A stretch of DNA of 64,000 nt, from the NCBI RefSeq assembly GCF_051014685.1, contig NW_027478597.1, forward strand, positions 186,001 through 250,000, read 5' to 3'. Positions 50,211-62,913 of this stretch are shown here, one piece after another. How positions within the stretch are numbered: position 1 is the stretch's first letter; the number at the start of each line of letters is the position of its first letter. Position numbers and translations under genes: made by a program. Source of the stretch: Ptiloglossa arizonensis. Its lineage: Eukaryota; Arthropoda; Insecta; Hymenoptera; Colletidae. A model generated the notes under the pieces. It searched no databases, was not told the DNA's origin, and saw only the letters and a program-made list of their open reading frames with translations.

Positions 50211-52115
50211 CAAAAATTCATATTGCATCTGAAAGTAGAAGCTCGCCCGATTACAACGGCATGTGTATTTTTTCGCTAGGCCATTCTGGTTAAGCGTTTG
50301 GAGCAGCAGAAGTGCGAAGAATTTGTTGTCTTCTCAACCATTTCTTGGCTTCAAACTCCGATATCTCCCGAACGGATTGACCTAACCCAAAAATTCCTGT
50401 TGCATCTGAAAGTAGAAACTCGCCCGATTACAAAGGTATGTGTATTTTTTCCCTAGGCCATTCTGGTTAAGCGTTTGGAGCAGCAGAATTGAGAAAAATT
50501 TTTTGCCTTCTCTACCATTTCTTGGCTTCAAACTCCCATATCTCGCGAACGGATTGACCTAACCCAAAAATTCCTATTGTAACTGAAAGTAGAAACTCGC
50601 CCGATTACAACGGTATGTGTATTTTTTCCCTAGGCCATTCTGGTTAAGCGTTTGGATCAGCAGAATTGCGAAAAATGTTTTGCCTTCTCAACCATTTCTT
50701 GGCTTCAAACTCCCATATCTCGCGAACGGCTTCACCTAACCCAAAAATTCCTATTGCATCTGAAAGTAGAAACTCGCCCAATTACAACGGTATGTGTATT
50801 TTTTCGCTAGGCCATTCTGGTTAAGCGTTTGGAGCAGCAGAAGTGCGAAAAATGTTTTGTCTTCTCTACCATTTCTTAGCTTCAAACTCCCATATCTCGC
50901 GAACGGATTGACCTAACCCAAAAATTCCTGTTGCGTGTGAAAGTAAAACCTCGCCCGATTACAACGGTATGTGTATTTTTTCCCTAGCCCATTCTGCTTA
51001 AGCGTTTCGATCAGCAGAATTGCGAAGAATGTTTTGCCTTCTCAACCATTCCTTGTCTTCAAACTCCCATATCTCGCGAACGGGTTGACATAACCCAAAA
51101 ATTCCTATTGTAACTGAAAGTGGAAACTCGCCCGATTACAACGGTATGTGTATTTTTTCCCTAGCCCATTCTGGTTAAGCGTTTGGAGCAGCAGAATTGC
51201 GAAAAATTTGTTGTCTTCTCAACCATTTCTTAGCTTCAAAGTCCCATATCTCGCGAACGGATTGACCAAACCCAAAAACTCCTATTGCATCTGAAAGTAG
51301 AAACTCGCCCGATTACAGCGGTATGTGTATTTTTTCCATAGGCCATTCTGGTTCAGCGTTTGGAACAGCAGAATTGCGAAAAATGTTTTGCCTTCTCTAC
51401 CATTTATTGACTTCAAACTCACATATCTCGCGAACGGATTGACCTAACCCAAAAATTCATATTGCATCTGAAAGTAGAAGCTCGCCCGATTACAACGGCA
51501 TGTGTATTTTTTCGCTAGGCCATTCTGGTTAAGCGTTTGGAGCAGCAGAAGTGCGAAGAATTTGTTGTCTTCTCAACCATTTCTTGGCTTCAAACTCCGA
51601 TATCTCCCGAACGGATTGACCTAACCCAAAAATTCCTGTTGCATCTGAAAGTAGAAACTCGCCCGATTACAAAGGTATGTGTATTTTTTCCCTAGGCCAT
51701 TCTGGTTAAGCGTTTGGAGCAGCAGAATTGAGAAAAATTTTTTGCCTTCTCTACCATTTCTTGGCTTCAAACTCCCATATCTCGCGAACGGATTGACCTA
51801 ACCCAAAAATTCCTATTGTAACTGAAAGTAGAAACTCGCCCGATTACAACGGTATGTGTATTTTTTCCCTAGGCCATTCTGGTTAAGCGTTTGGATCAGC
51901 AGAATTGCGAAAAATGTTTTGCCTTCTCAACCATTTCTTGGCTTCAAACTCCCATATCTCGCGAACGGCTTCACCTAACCCAAAAATTCCTATTGCATCT
52001 GAAAGTAGAAACTCGCCCAATTACAACGGTATGTGTATTTTTTCGCTAGGCCATTCTGGTTAAGCGTTTGGAGCAGCAGAAGTGCGAAAAATGTTTTGTC
52101 TTCTCTACCATTTCT
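50211..52115 (+). repeat. 7-monomer HOR (1,239 bp), two partial copies
   Basis: AAATTCATATTGC near 50,214 and 51,452, and GGCTTCACC at 50,728 and 51,967, are 1,239 bp (7 monomers) apart. The aligned part is about 50,211-50,876 with 51,450-52,115, with no differences seen. It includes CGGCATG, GCGAAGAATTTG, CTCCGATATCTCCCG, GAGAAAAATTTTT and CGCCCAATTAC. Between the copies lie GTAAAACCTCG and GGGTTGACATAACC monomers; the latter resembles the class at 1-4.3 kb. Confidence 0.86.
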
Positions 52116-53895
52116 TGGCTTCAAGCTCCCATATCTCGCGAACAGATTGACCTAACCCAAAAATTCCAATTGCATCTGAAAGTAGAAGCTCGCCCGATTA
52201 CAACGGTATGTGTATTTTTTCCCTAGGCAATTCTGCTTAAGCGTTTGGAGCAGCAGAATTGCGAAAAATTTGTTGTCTTCTCAACCATTTCTTGGCTTCA
52301 AACTCCCATATCTCCCGAACGGATTGACCTATCCCAAAAATTCCTATTGCATCTGAAAGTAGAAACTAGCCCGATTACGAAGGTATGTGTATTTTTTCCC
52401 TAGGCCATTCTGGTTAAGCGTTTGGAGCAGCAGAAGTGCGAAAACTTTGTTGTCTTCTTAACCATTTCTTGGCTTCAAACTCCCATATCTCGCGAACGGA
52501 TTGACCTAACCCAAAAATTCCTGTTGCGTGTGAAAGTAAAAACTCGCCCGATTACAAAGGTATGTGTATTTTTTCCCTAGGCCATTCTGGTTAAGCGTTT
52601 GGAGCAGCAGAATTGTGAAAAATTTTTTGCCTTCTCTACCATTTCTTGGCTTCAAACTCCCATATCTCGCGAACGGATTGACCTAACCCAAAAATTTCTA
52701 TTGCATCTGAAAGTAGAAACAGGCCCGATTACAACGGTATTTGTATTTTTTCCCTAGGCCATTCTGGTTAAGCATTTGGAGCAGCAGAATTGCGAAAAAA
52801 TTTTTGCCGTCTCAACCATTTCTTGGCTTCAAACTCCCATACCTCGCGAACGGATTGACCTAACCCAAAAATTCCTATTGCATCTGAAAGTAGAAACAGG
52901 CGCGATTACAACGGTATTTGTATTTTTTCCCTAGGCCATTCTGGTTAAGCGTTTGGAGCAGCAGAATTGCAAAAATTTTTTGCCTTCTCAATCATTTCTT
53001 GGCTTCAAACTCCCATATCTCGCGAACGGATTGACCTAACCCAAAAATTCCTGTTGCGTCTTTAAGTAGAAACTCGCCCGATTACAACGGTATGTGTATT
53101 TTTTCCCTAGGCCACTCTGGTTAAGCATTTGAAGCAGCAGAATTGCGAAAAAATTTTTGCCGTCTCAACCCTTTCTTAGCTTCAAACTCCCATATCTCGC
53201 GAACGGATTGCCCTAACCCAAAAATTCCTGTTGCTTGTGAAAGTAAAAACTCGCCCGATTACAAAGGTATGTGTATTTTTTCCCTAGGCCATTCTGGTTA
53301 AGCGTTTGGAGCAGCAGAATTGTGAAAAATTTTTTGCCTTCTCTACCATTTCTTGGCTTCAAACTCCAATATCTCGCGAACGGATTGACCTAACCCAAAA
53401 ATTTCTATTGCATCTGAAAGTAGAAACAGGCCCGATTACAACGATATCTGTATTTTTTCCCTAGGCCATTCTGGTTAAGCGTTTGGAGCAGCAGAATTGC
53501 GAAAAAATTTTTGCCGTCTCAACCATTTCTTGGCTTCAAACTCCCATACCTCGCGAACGGATTGACCTAACCCAAAAATTCCTGTTGCGTGTGAAAGTAA
53601 AACCTCGCCCGATTACAACGGTATGTGTATTTTTTCCCTAGCCCATTCTGGTTAAGCGTTTCGATCAGCAGAATTGCGAAGAATGTTTTGCCTTCTCTAC
53701 CATTTCTTGGCTTCAAACTCACATATCTCGCGAACGGATTGACCTAACCCAAAAATTCCTATTGCATCTGAATGTAGAAGCTCGCCCGATTACAACGGTA
53801 TGTGTATTTTTTCGCTAGGCCATTCTGGTTAAGCGTTTGGAGCAGCAGAAGTGCGAAAAATTTGTTGTCTTCTCAACCATTTCTTGGCTTCAAAC
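51930..53895 (+). repeat. Left copy of a 1.96-kb near-identical pair
   Basis: This matches 59,181-61,146 at offset 7,251 bp (41 monomers). Shared rare variants are GGCTTCACC, CGCCCAATT, CTATCCCAAAAA, ATTACGAAGG, GAAACAGGCCCG, GGTATTTG, AAGCATTTGGAG, GTCTTTAAGTAG, CCCTTTCTTAGC, ACGATATCTG and GAATGTAGAAGC. About 11 monomers are involved. These variants occur nowhere else that I can find. Confidence 0.88.
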
Positions 53896-54950
53896 TCCCA
53901 TATCTCCCGAACGGATTGACCTAACACAAAAATTCCTATTGCATCTGAAAGTAGAAACTCGCCCGATTACAAAGGTATGTGTATTTTTTTCCTAGGCCAT
54001 TCTGGTTAAGCGTTTGGATCAGCAGAATTGCGAAAAATTGTATGCCTTCTCAACCATTTCTTGCCTTCAAACTCCCATATCTCGCGAACGGATTGACCTT
54101 ACCCAAAAACTTCTGCTGCGTCTGAAAGTAGAAACTCGCCCTATGACAACAGTATGCGTATTTTTTCCCTAGGCCATTCTGGTTAAGCGTTTGGAGCAGC
54201 AGAATTGCGAAAGATTTGTTGTCTTCTCAACCATTTCTTAGACTCAAACTCCCATATCTAGCGAACGGATTGACCTAACCCAAAAATTCCTATTGCATCT
54301 GAAAGTAGAAACTCGCGCGATTACAAAGGTATGTGTATTTATTCCCTAGGCCATTCTGGTTAAGCGTTTGGAGCAGCAGAATTGTGAAAAATTTTTTGCC
54401 TTCTCTACCATTTCTTGGCTTCAAACTCCCATATCTCGTGAACGGATTGACCTAACCCAAAAATTTCTATTGCATCTGAAAGTAGAAACAGGCCCGATTA
54501 CAACGGTATGTGTATTTTTTCCCTAGGCCATTCTGGTTAAGCGTTTGGAGCAGCAGAATTGCGAAAAATTTTTTGCCTTCTCAACCATTCCTTGTCTTCA
54601 AACTCCCATATCTCGCGAACGGATGGACCTTACCCAAAATTTCCTATTGTAACTGAAAGTAGAAACTCGCACGATTACAACGGTATGTGTATTTTTTCCC
54701 TAGGCCACTCTGGTTAAGCGTTTGAAGCAGCAGAATTGCGAAAAATGTTTTGCCTTCTCAACCATTTCTTGGCTTCAAACTCCCATATCTAGCGAACGGA
54801 TTGACCTAACCCAAAAATTTCTATTGGATCTGAAAGTAGAAACACGCCCGATTACATCGGTATGTGTATTTTTTCCCTAGGCCATTTTGGTTAAGCGTTT
54901 GGAGCAGCAGATTGCGAAAAATTTTTTGCCTTCTCAATCATTCCTTGGCT
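53896..54950 (+). repeat. Diverged satellite mosaic
   Basis: About six monomers with unusual changes: CTTCTGCTGCGTCTG and CCTATGACAACAG near 54,108-54,150, GAAAGATTTG, TTAGACTCAAAC, ATCTAGCGAACGG (twice), GCGCGATTAC, and ATTACATCGG with CCATTTTGG and GCAGATTGCG near 54,855-54,912. The last set recurs at about 61,220-61,276, just after the right copy of the 1.96-kb pair. No non-satellite sequence is present. Confidence 0.8.
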
Positions 54951-56766
54951 TCAAACTCCCATATCTCGCGAACGGATTGACCTAACCCAAAAATTCCTGT
55001 TGCGTGTGAAAGTAAAAACTCGCCCGATTACAACGGTATGTGTATTTTTTCCCTTGCCCATTCTGGTTAAGCGTTTGGAGCAGCAGAATTGCGAAAAATT
55101 TGTTGTCTTCTCAACCATTTCTTAGTTTCAAATTCCCATATCTCGCGAACGGAATGACCTAACCCAAAAATTCCTATTGCATCTGAAAGTAGAAACTCGC
55201 CCGATTACAAAGGTATGTGTATTTTTTCCCTAGGCCATTCTGGTTAAGCGTTTGGAGCAGCAGAATTGCGAAAAATGTTTTGCCTTCTCTACCATTTATT
55301 GGCTTCAAACTCCCATATCTCCCGAACGGATTGACCTAACCCAAAAATTCCTATTGCATCTGAAAGTAGAAACACGCCCGATTACAACGGTATGTGTATT
55401 TTTTCCCTAGGCCATTCTGGTTAAGCGTTTGGAGCAGCAGAATTGCGAAATATTTTTTGCCTTCTCAACCATTCCTTGTCTTCAAACTCCCATATCTCGC
55501 GAACGGATTGACCTAACCCAAAAATTCCTGTTGCGTGTGAAAGTAAAAACTCGCCCGATTACAACGGTATGTGTCTTTTTTCCCTAGCCCATTCTGGTTA
55601 AGCGTTTGGAGCAGCAGAATTGCGAAAAATTTTTTGCCTTCTCAACCATTCCTTGTCTTCAAACTCACATATCGCGCGAACGGATTGACCTAACCCAAAA
55701 ATTCCTATTGTAACTGAAAGTAGAAACTCGCCCGATTATAACGGTATGTGTATTTTTTCCCTAGGCCATTCTGGTTAAGCGTTTGGATCAGCAGAATTGC
55801 GAAAAATTGTATGCCTTCTCAACCATTTCTTGGCTTCAAACTCCCATATCTCGCGAACGGATTGACCTAACCCAAAATTCCTGTTGCGTGTGAAAATAAA
55901 AACTCGCCCGATTACAATGCATGTGTATTTTTTCCCTAGCCCATTCTGGTTAAGCGTCTCGAGCAGCAGAATTGTGAAAAATTTGTTGTCTTCTCAACCA
56001 TTTCTTAGCTTCAAAGTCCCATATCTCGCGAACGGATTGACCTAACCCAAAAACTCCTATTGCATCTGAAAGTAGAAACTCGCCCGATTACAACGGTATG
56101 TGTATTTTTTCCCTAGGCCATTCTGGTTAAGCGTTTGGAGAAGCAGAATTGCGAAAAATTTTTTGCCTTCTCAACCATTCCTTGTCTTCAAACTCACATA
56201 TCTCGCGAACGGATTGACCTAACCCAAAAACTCCTATTGCATCTGAAAGTAGAAACTCGCCCGATTACAACGGTATGTGTATTTTTTCCCTAGGCCATTC
56301 TGGTTAAGCGTTTGGATCAGCAGAATTGCGAAAAATTGTATGCCTTCTCAACCATTTCTTGGCTTCAAACTCCCATATCTCGCGAACGGATTGACCTAAC
56401 CCAAAAATTCCTGTTGCGTGTGAAAATAAAAACTCGCCCGATTACAACGGCATGTGTATTTTTTCCCTAGCCCATTCTTGTTAAGCGTCTCGAGCAGCAG
56501 AATTGTGAAAAATTTGTTGTCTTCTCAACCATTTCTTAGCTTCAAAGTCCCATATCTCGCAAACGGATTGACCTAACCCAAAAACTCCTATTGCATCTGA
56601 AAGTAGAAACTCGCCCGATTACAACGGAATGTGTATTTTTTCCCTAGGCCATTCTGGTTAAGCGTTTGGATCAGTAGAATTGCGAAAAATGTTTTGCCTT
56701 CTCTACCATTTCTTGGCTTCAAGCTCCGATATCTCGCGAACGGATTGACCTAATCCAAAAATTCCT
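54951..56766 (+). repeat. Copy of 34,785-36,600 with a conversion-like patch
   Basis: Aligned at offset 20,166 bp (114 monomers), including TTATAACGG at 35,569 and 55,735, and ACAATGCATG. The substitutions seen are scattered (TTGCG for TTCCG, GTGTATT for GTGCATT, ATTTATTGG near 55,295, TTCTTGTT near 56,476, GACCTAATCC). The exception is three clustered changes near 56,230-56,241, where ACTCCTATTGCATCTG replaces ATTCCTATTGTAACTG. Confidence 0.86.
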
Positions 56767-57842
56767 AGTGCATCTGAAAGTAGAAACACGCCCGATTACA
56801 ACGGTATGTGTATTTTTTCCCTAGGCCATTCTGGTTAAGCGTTTGGAGCAGCAGAATTGCGAAAAATGTTTTGCCTTCTCTACCATTCCTTGTCTTCAAA
56901 CTCCCATATCTCGCGAACGGATTGACCTAACCCAAAAATTCCTGTTGCGTGTGAAAGTAAAAACTCGCCCGACTACAACGGTATGTGTATTTTTTCGCTA
57001 GGCCATTCTGGTTAAGCGTTTGGAGCAGCAGAATTGCGAAAAATTTTTTGCCTTCTCAACCATTCCTTGTCTTCAAACTCCCATATCTCGCGAACGGATT
57101 GACCTAACCCAAAAATTCCTATTGTAACTGAAAGTAGAAACTCGCCCGATTACAACGGTATGTGTATTTTTTCCCTAGCCCATTCTGGTTAAGCGTTTCG
57201 AGCAGCAGAATTGTGAAAAATGTGTTGCCTTCTCAACCATTTCTTGGCTTCAAACTCCCATATCTCGCGAACGGATTGACCTAACCCAAAAATTCCTGTT
57301 GCGTGTGAAAGTAAAATCTCGCCCGATTACAACGGTATGTGTATTTTTTCCCTTGCCCATTCTGGTTAAGCGTTTGGAGCAGCAGAATTGCGAAAAATTT
57401 GTTGTCTTCTCAACCATTTCTTAGCTTCAAAGTCCCATATCTCGCGAACGGATTGACCTAACCCAAAAACTCCTATTGCATCTGAAAGCAGAAGCTCGCC
57501 CGATTACAACGGTATGTGTATTTTTTCGCTAGGCCATTCTGGTTAAGCGTTTGGAGCAGCAGAAGTGCGAAAAATTTGTTGTCTTCTCAACCATTTCTTG
57601 GCTTCAAACTCCCATATCTCCCGAACGGACTGACCTAACCCAAAAAATCCTATTGCATCTGAAAGTAGAAACTCGCCCGATTACAAAGGTATGTGTATTT
57701 TTTCCCTAGGCCATTCTGGTTAAGCGTTTGGAGCAGCAGAATTGTGAAAAATTTTTTGCCTTCTCTACCATTTCTTGGCTTCAAACTCCCATATCTCGCG
57801 AACGGATTGACCGAACCTAAAAATTCCTATTGTAACTGAAAG
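56767..57842 (+). repeat. Satellite segment related to 29,340-30,235
   Basis: CTAGTGCATCTG, CATTCCTTGTC, CCCGACTACAACGG with TTCGCTAGG, and GTAAAATCTCG (57,311; also 29,720 and 45,813) place it with the block at 29.3-30.2 kb. Two extra monomers of the GTAACTG and TCGAGCAG classes are inserted near 57,020-57,270. The block ends at GACCGAACCTAAAA with GTAACTG near 57,835. Confidence 0.82.
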
Positions 57843-59180
57843 TAGAAACTCGCCCGATTACAGGGGTGTGTGTATTTTTTCCCTAGGCCATTCTGGTTAA
57901 GCGTTTGGAGCAGCAGAATTGTGTAAAATTTTTTGCCTTCTCTACCATTTCTTGGCTTCAAACTCCCATATCTCGCGAACGGATTGACCTAACCAAAAAA
58001 TTTCTATTGCATATGAAAGTAGAAACACGCCCGATTACAACGGTATGTGTATTTTTTCCCTAGGCCATTCTGGTTAAGCGTTTGGAACAGCAGAAATGCG
58101 AAAAATTTTTTGCCTTCTCAACCATTCCTTGTCTTCAAACTCCCACATCTCGCGAACGGATTGACCTAACCCAAAAATTCCTATTGTAACTGAAAGTAGA
58201 AACTCGCCCGATTACAGGGGTGTGTGTATTTTTTCCCTAGGCCATTCTGGTTAAGCGTTTGGAGCAGCAGAATTGTGAAAAATTTTTTGCCTTCTCTACC
58301 ATTTCTTGGCTTCAAACTCCCATATCTCGCGAACGGATTGACCTAACCCAAAAATTTTATTGCATCTATAAGTAGAAACACGCCCGATTACAACGGTATG
58401 GGTATTTTTGCCCTAGGCCATTCTGGTTAAGCGTTTGGAGCAGCAGAATTGCGAAAAATTTTTTGCCTTCCGAACCATTCCTTGTCTTCAAACTCCCATA
58501 TCTCGCGGACGGATTGACCTAACGCAAAAATTCCTGTTGCGTGTGAAAGTAAAAACTCGCCCGATTACAACGGTATGTGCCTTTTTTCCCTAGCACATTC
58601 TGGTTAAGCGTTTGGAGCAGCAGAATTGCGAAAAATTTGTTGCCTTCTCAACCATTTCTTGGCTTCAAACTCCCATATCTCGCGAAAAGATTGACCTAAC
58701 CCAAAAATTCCTAGTGCATCTGAAAGTAGAAACTCGCCCGATTACAACGGTATGTGTATTTTTTCCCAAGGCCATTCTGCTTAAGCGTTTGGAGCAGCAG
58801 AAGTGCGAACAATTTGTTGTCTTCTCAACTATTTCTTGGCTTCAAACTCCCATATCACCCGAACGGATTGACCTAACCCAAAAATTCCTGTTGCATCTGG
58901 AAGTAGAAACTCACCCGATTACAAAGGTATGTGTATTTTCTCCCTAGGCCATCTTGTTAAGCGTTTGGAGCAGCAGAATTGCGAAAAATTTTTTTCCTTC
59001 TCAACCATTCCTTGTCTTCAAACTCCCATAACTCGCGAATGGATTGACCTAACCCAAAAATTTCTATTGTAACTGAAAGTAGAAACACGCCCGATTACAA
59101 CGGTATGTGTATTTTTTCCCTAGCCCATTCTGGTTAAGCGTTTCGAGCAGCAGAATTGTGAAAAATTTGTTTTCTTCTCA
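57843..59180 (+). repeat. Copy of 37,500-38,845 (115-monomer offset)
   Basis: This contains the AACCAAAAAATTTC dimer, the CTATAAGTAG monomer at 58,365, and the two-monomer open stretch at 58,612-58,947. Its first part also matches 46,880-47,240 at about 10,968 bp (62 monomers). Near 59,180 it switches in register into the GGCTTCACC unit; TTTGTTTTCTTCTCAACC then continues with TTGGCTTCAAACTCCC. Confidence 0.85.
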
Positions 59181-61146
59181 ACCATTTCTTGGCTTCAAAC
59201 TCCCATATCTCGCGAACGGCTTCACCTAACCCAAAAATTCCTATTGCATCTGAAAGTAGAAACTCGCCCAATTACAACGGTATGTGTATTTTTTCGCTAG
59301 GCCATTCTGGTTAAGCGTTTGGAGCAGCAGAAGTGCGAAAAATGTTTTGTCTTCTCTACCATTTCTTGGCTTCAAGCTCCCATATCTCGCGAACAGATTG
59401 ACCTAACCCAAAAATTCCAATTGCATCTGAAAGTAGAAGCTCGCCCGATTACAACGGTATGTTTATTTTTTCCCTAGGCAATTCTGCTTAAGCGTTTGGA
59501 GCAGCAGAATTGCGAAAAATTTGTTGTCTTCTCAACCATTTCTTGGCTTCAAACTCCCATATCTCCCGAACGGATTGACCTATCCCAAAAATTCCTATTG
59601 CATCTGAAAGTAGAAACTAGCCCGATTACGAAGGTATGTGTATTTTTTCCCTAGGCCATTCTGGTTAAGCGTTTGGAGCAGCAGAAGTGCGAAAACTTTG
59701 TTGTCTTCTTAACCATTTCTTGGCTTCAAACTCCCATATCTCGCGAACGGATTGACCTAACCCAAAAATTCCTGTTGCGTGTGAAAGTAAAAACTCGCCC
59801 GATTACAAAGGTATGTGTATTTTTTCCCTAGGCCATTCTGGTTAAGCGTTTGGAGCAGCAGAATTGTGAAAAATTTTTTGCCTTCTCTACCATTTCTTGG
59901 CTTCAAACTCCCATATCTCGCGAACGGATTGACCTAACCCAAAAATTTCTATTGCATCTGAAAGTAGAAACAGGCCCGATTACAACGGTATTTGTATTTT
60001 TTCCCTAGGCCATTCTGGTTAAGCATTTGGAGCAGCAGAATTGCGAAAAAATTTTTGCCGTCTCAACCATTTCTTGGCTTCAAACTCCCATACCTCGCGA
60101 ACGGATTGACCTAACCCAAAAATTCCTATTGCATCTGAAAGTAGAAACAGGCGCGATTACAACGGTATTTGTATTTTTTCCCTAGGCCATTCTGGTTAAG
60201 CGTTTGGAGCAGCAGAATTGCAAAAATTTTTTGCCTTCTCAATCATTTCTTGGCTTCAAACTCCCATATCTCGCGAACGGATTGACCTAACCCAAAAATT
60301 CCTGTTGCGTCTTTAAGTAGAAACTCGCCCGATTACAACGGTATGTGTATTTTTTCCCTAGGCCACTCTGGTTAAGCATTTGAAGCAGCAGAATTGCGAA
60401 AAAATTTTTGCCGTCTCAACCCTTTCTTAGCTTCAAACTCCCATATCTCGCGAACGGATTGCCCTAACCCAAAAATTCCTGTTGCTTGTGAAAGTAAAAA
60501 CTCGCCCGATTACAAAGGTATGTGTATTTTTTCCCTAGGCCATTCTGGTTAAGCGTTTGGAGCAGCAGAATTGTGAAAAATTTTTTGCCTTCTCTACCAT
60601 TTCTTGGCTTCAAACTCCAATATCTCGCGAACGGATTGACCTAACCCAAAAATTTCTATTGCATCTGAAAGTAGAAACAGGCCCGATTACAACGATATCT
60701 GTATTTTTTCCCTAGGCCATTCTGGTTAAGCGTTTGGAGCAGCAGAATTGCGAAAAAATTTTTGCCGTCTCAACCATTTCTTGGCTTCAAACTCCCATAG
60801 CTCGCGAACGGATTGACCTAACCCAAAAATTCCTGTTGCGTGTGAAAGTAAAACCTCGCCCGATTACAACGGTATGTGTATTTTTTCCCTAGCCCATTCT
60901 GGTTAAGCGTTTCGATCAGCAGAATTGCGAAGAATGTTTTGCCTTCTCTACCATTTCTTGGCTTCAAACTCACATAGCTCGCGAACGGATTGACCTAACC
61001 CAAAAATTCCTATTGCATCTGAATGTAGAAGCTCGCCCGATTACAACGGTATGTGTATTTTTTCGCTAGGCCATTCTGGTTAAGCGTTTGGAGCAGCAGA
61101 AGTGCGAAAAATTTGTTGTCTTCTCAACCATTTCTTGGCTTCAAAC
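59181..61146 (+). repeat. Right copy of the 1.96-kb near-identical pair
   Basis: This matches 51,930-53,895. The only differences I see are GGTATGTTTATT near 59,456, CATAGCTCGCG near 60,797 (left copy CATACCTCGCG) and CACATAGCTCG near 60,972 (left copy CACATATCTCG). That is about 99.8% identity over 11 monomers and implies a recent long-range duplication or exchange. Confidence 0.88.
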
Positions 61147-61949
61147 TCCCATATCTCGCGAACGGATTGACCTAACCCAAAAATTCCTATAGCATCTGAA
61201 AGTAGAAACTCGCCCGATTACATCGGTATGTGTATTTTTTCCCTAGGCCATTTTGGTTAAGCGTTTGGAGCAGCAGATTGCGAAAAATTTTTTGCCTTCT
61301 CAATCATTCCTTGTCTTCAAACTCCCATATCTCGCGAACGGATTGACCTAACCCAAAAATTCCTGTTGCGTGTGAAAGTAAAAACTCGCCCGATTACAAC
61401 GGTATGTGTATTTTTTCTCTAGCCCATTCTGGTTAAGCGTTTGGAGCAGCAGAAATGCGAAAAATTTGTTGTCTTCTCAACCATTTCTTAGCTTCAAAGT
61501 CCCATATCTCGCGAACGGATTGACCTAACCCAAAAATTCCAATTGCATCTGAAAGTAGAATCTCGCCCGATTACAACGGTATGTGTATTTTTTCCCTAGG
61601 CCATTCTGGTTAAGCGTTTGGAATCTGCAGAATAGCGGAAAATGTTTTGCCTTCGCTACCATTTCTTGGCTTCAAACTCCCATATCTCCGAACGGATTGA
61701 CATAACCCAAAAATTCCTATTGCATCTGAAAGTAGAAACTCGCCCGATTACAAAGCTATGTGTATTTTTTCCCTAGGACATTCTGGTTAAGCGTTTTGAG
61801 CAGCAGAATTGCGAAAAATTTGTTGCCTTCTCAACCATTTCTTGGCTTCAAACTCCCATATCTCGCGAACGGATTGACCTAACCCAAAAATTCCTATTGC
61901 ATCTGAAAGTAGAAACACGCCCGATTACAACGGTATGTGTATTTTTTCC
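61147..61949 (+). repeat. Satellite junction block with private variants
   Basis: About 4.5 monomers. Private features include CTATAGCATCTG near 61,188, GGAATCTGCAGAATAGCGG near 61,620, CTTCGCTACC near 61,652, ATATCTCCGAACGG (one base short) near 61,682, and CAAAGCTATG near 61,751. The ATTACATCGG/CCATTTTGG monomer near 61,220 also follows the related material at 54.85 kb. Confidence 0.8.
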
Positions 61950-62913
61950 CTAGGCCATTCTGGTTAAGCGTTTGGAGCAGCAGAATTGAGAAAAATTTGT
62001 TGTCTTCTCAACCATTTCTTGGCTTCAAACTCCCATATCTCGCGAACGGATTGACCTAACCCAAAAATTCCTAGTGCATCTGAAAGTAGAAACTCGCCCG
62101 ATTACAACGGTATGTGTATTTTTTCCCTAGGCCATTCTGGTTAAGCGTTCGGAGCAGCAGAAGCGCGAAAAATTTGTTGTCTTCTCAACCATTTCTTGGC
62201 TTCAAACTCCCCTATCTCCCGAACGGATTGACCTAACCCAAAAATTCCTATTGCATCTGAAAGTAGATACTAGCCCGATTACAAAGGTATGTGTATTTTT
62301 TCCCTAGGCCATTCTGGTTAAGCGTTTGGATCAGCAGAATTGCGAAATATTGTATGCCTTCTCAACCATTTCTTGGCTTCAAACTCCCATATCTCGCGAA
62401 CGGATTGACCTAACCCAAAAATTCCTGTTGCGTGTGAAAGTAAAAACTCGCCCGATTACAACGGTATGTGTATTTTTTCCCTTGCCCATTCTGGTTAAGC
62501 GTTTGGAGCAGCAGAATTGCGAAAAATTTGTTGTCTTCTCAACCATTTCTTAGTTTCAAATTCCCATATCTCGCGAACGGAATGACCTAACCCAAAAATT
62601 CCTATTGCATCTGAAAGTAGAAACTCGCCCGATTACAAAGGTATGTGTATTTTTTCCCTAGGCCATTCTGGTTAAGCGTTTGGAGCAGCAGAATTGCGAA
62701 AAATGTTTTGCCTTCTCTACCATTTCTTGGCTTCAAACTCCCATATCTCCCGAACGGATTGACCTAACCCAAAAATTCCTATTGCATCTGAAAGTAGAAA
62801 CACGCCCGATTACAACGGTATGTGTATTTTTTCCCTAGGCCATTCTGGTTAAGCGTTTGGAGCAGCAGAATTGCGAAATATTTTTTGCCTTCTCAACCAT
62901 TCCTTGTCTTCAA
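61950..62913 (+). repeat. Copy of 27,106-28,069 (197-monomer offset)
   Basis: TTGGATCAG at 62,326 lies 34,844 bp (197 monomers) from 27,482. The order GAATTGAG, TTCGGAGCAG, CTCCCCTATC, GATACTAGCCC, AAATATTG, GAACGGAATGACC, AAATATTTTTTGCC is the 15-monomer cassette. I see no differences up to 62,913, after which clean matching stops abruptly. Confidence 0.86.

Noticed and set aside
62326..62553. A conserved small gene because the same 75-codon frame recurs at 24,831, 27,482, 31,904, 34,732 and 62,326
   Set aside because: The recurrence reflects the 15-monomer HOR being copied, not selection; surrounding non-coding bases are equally conserved.
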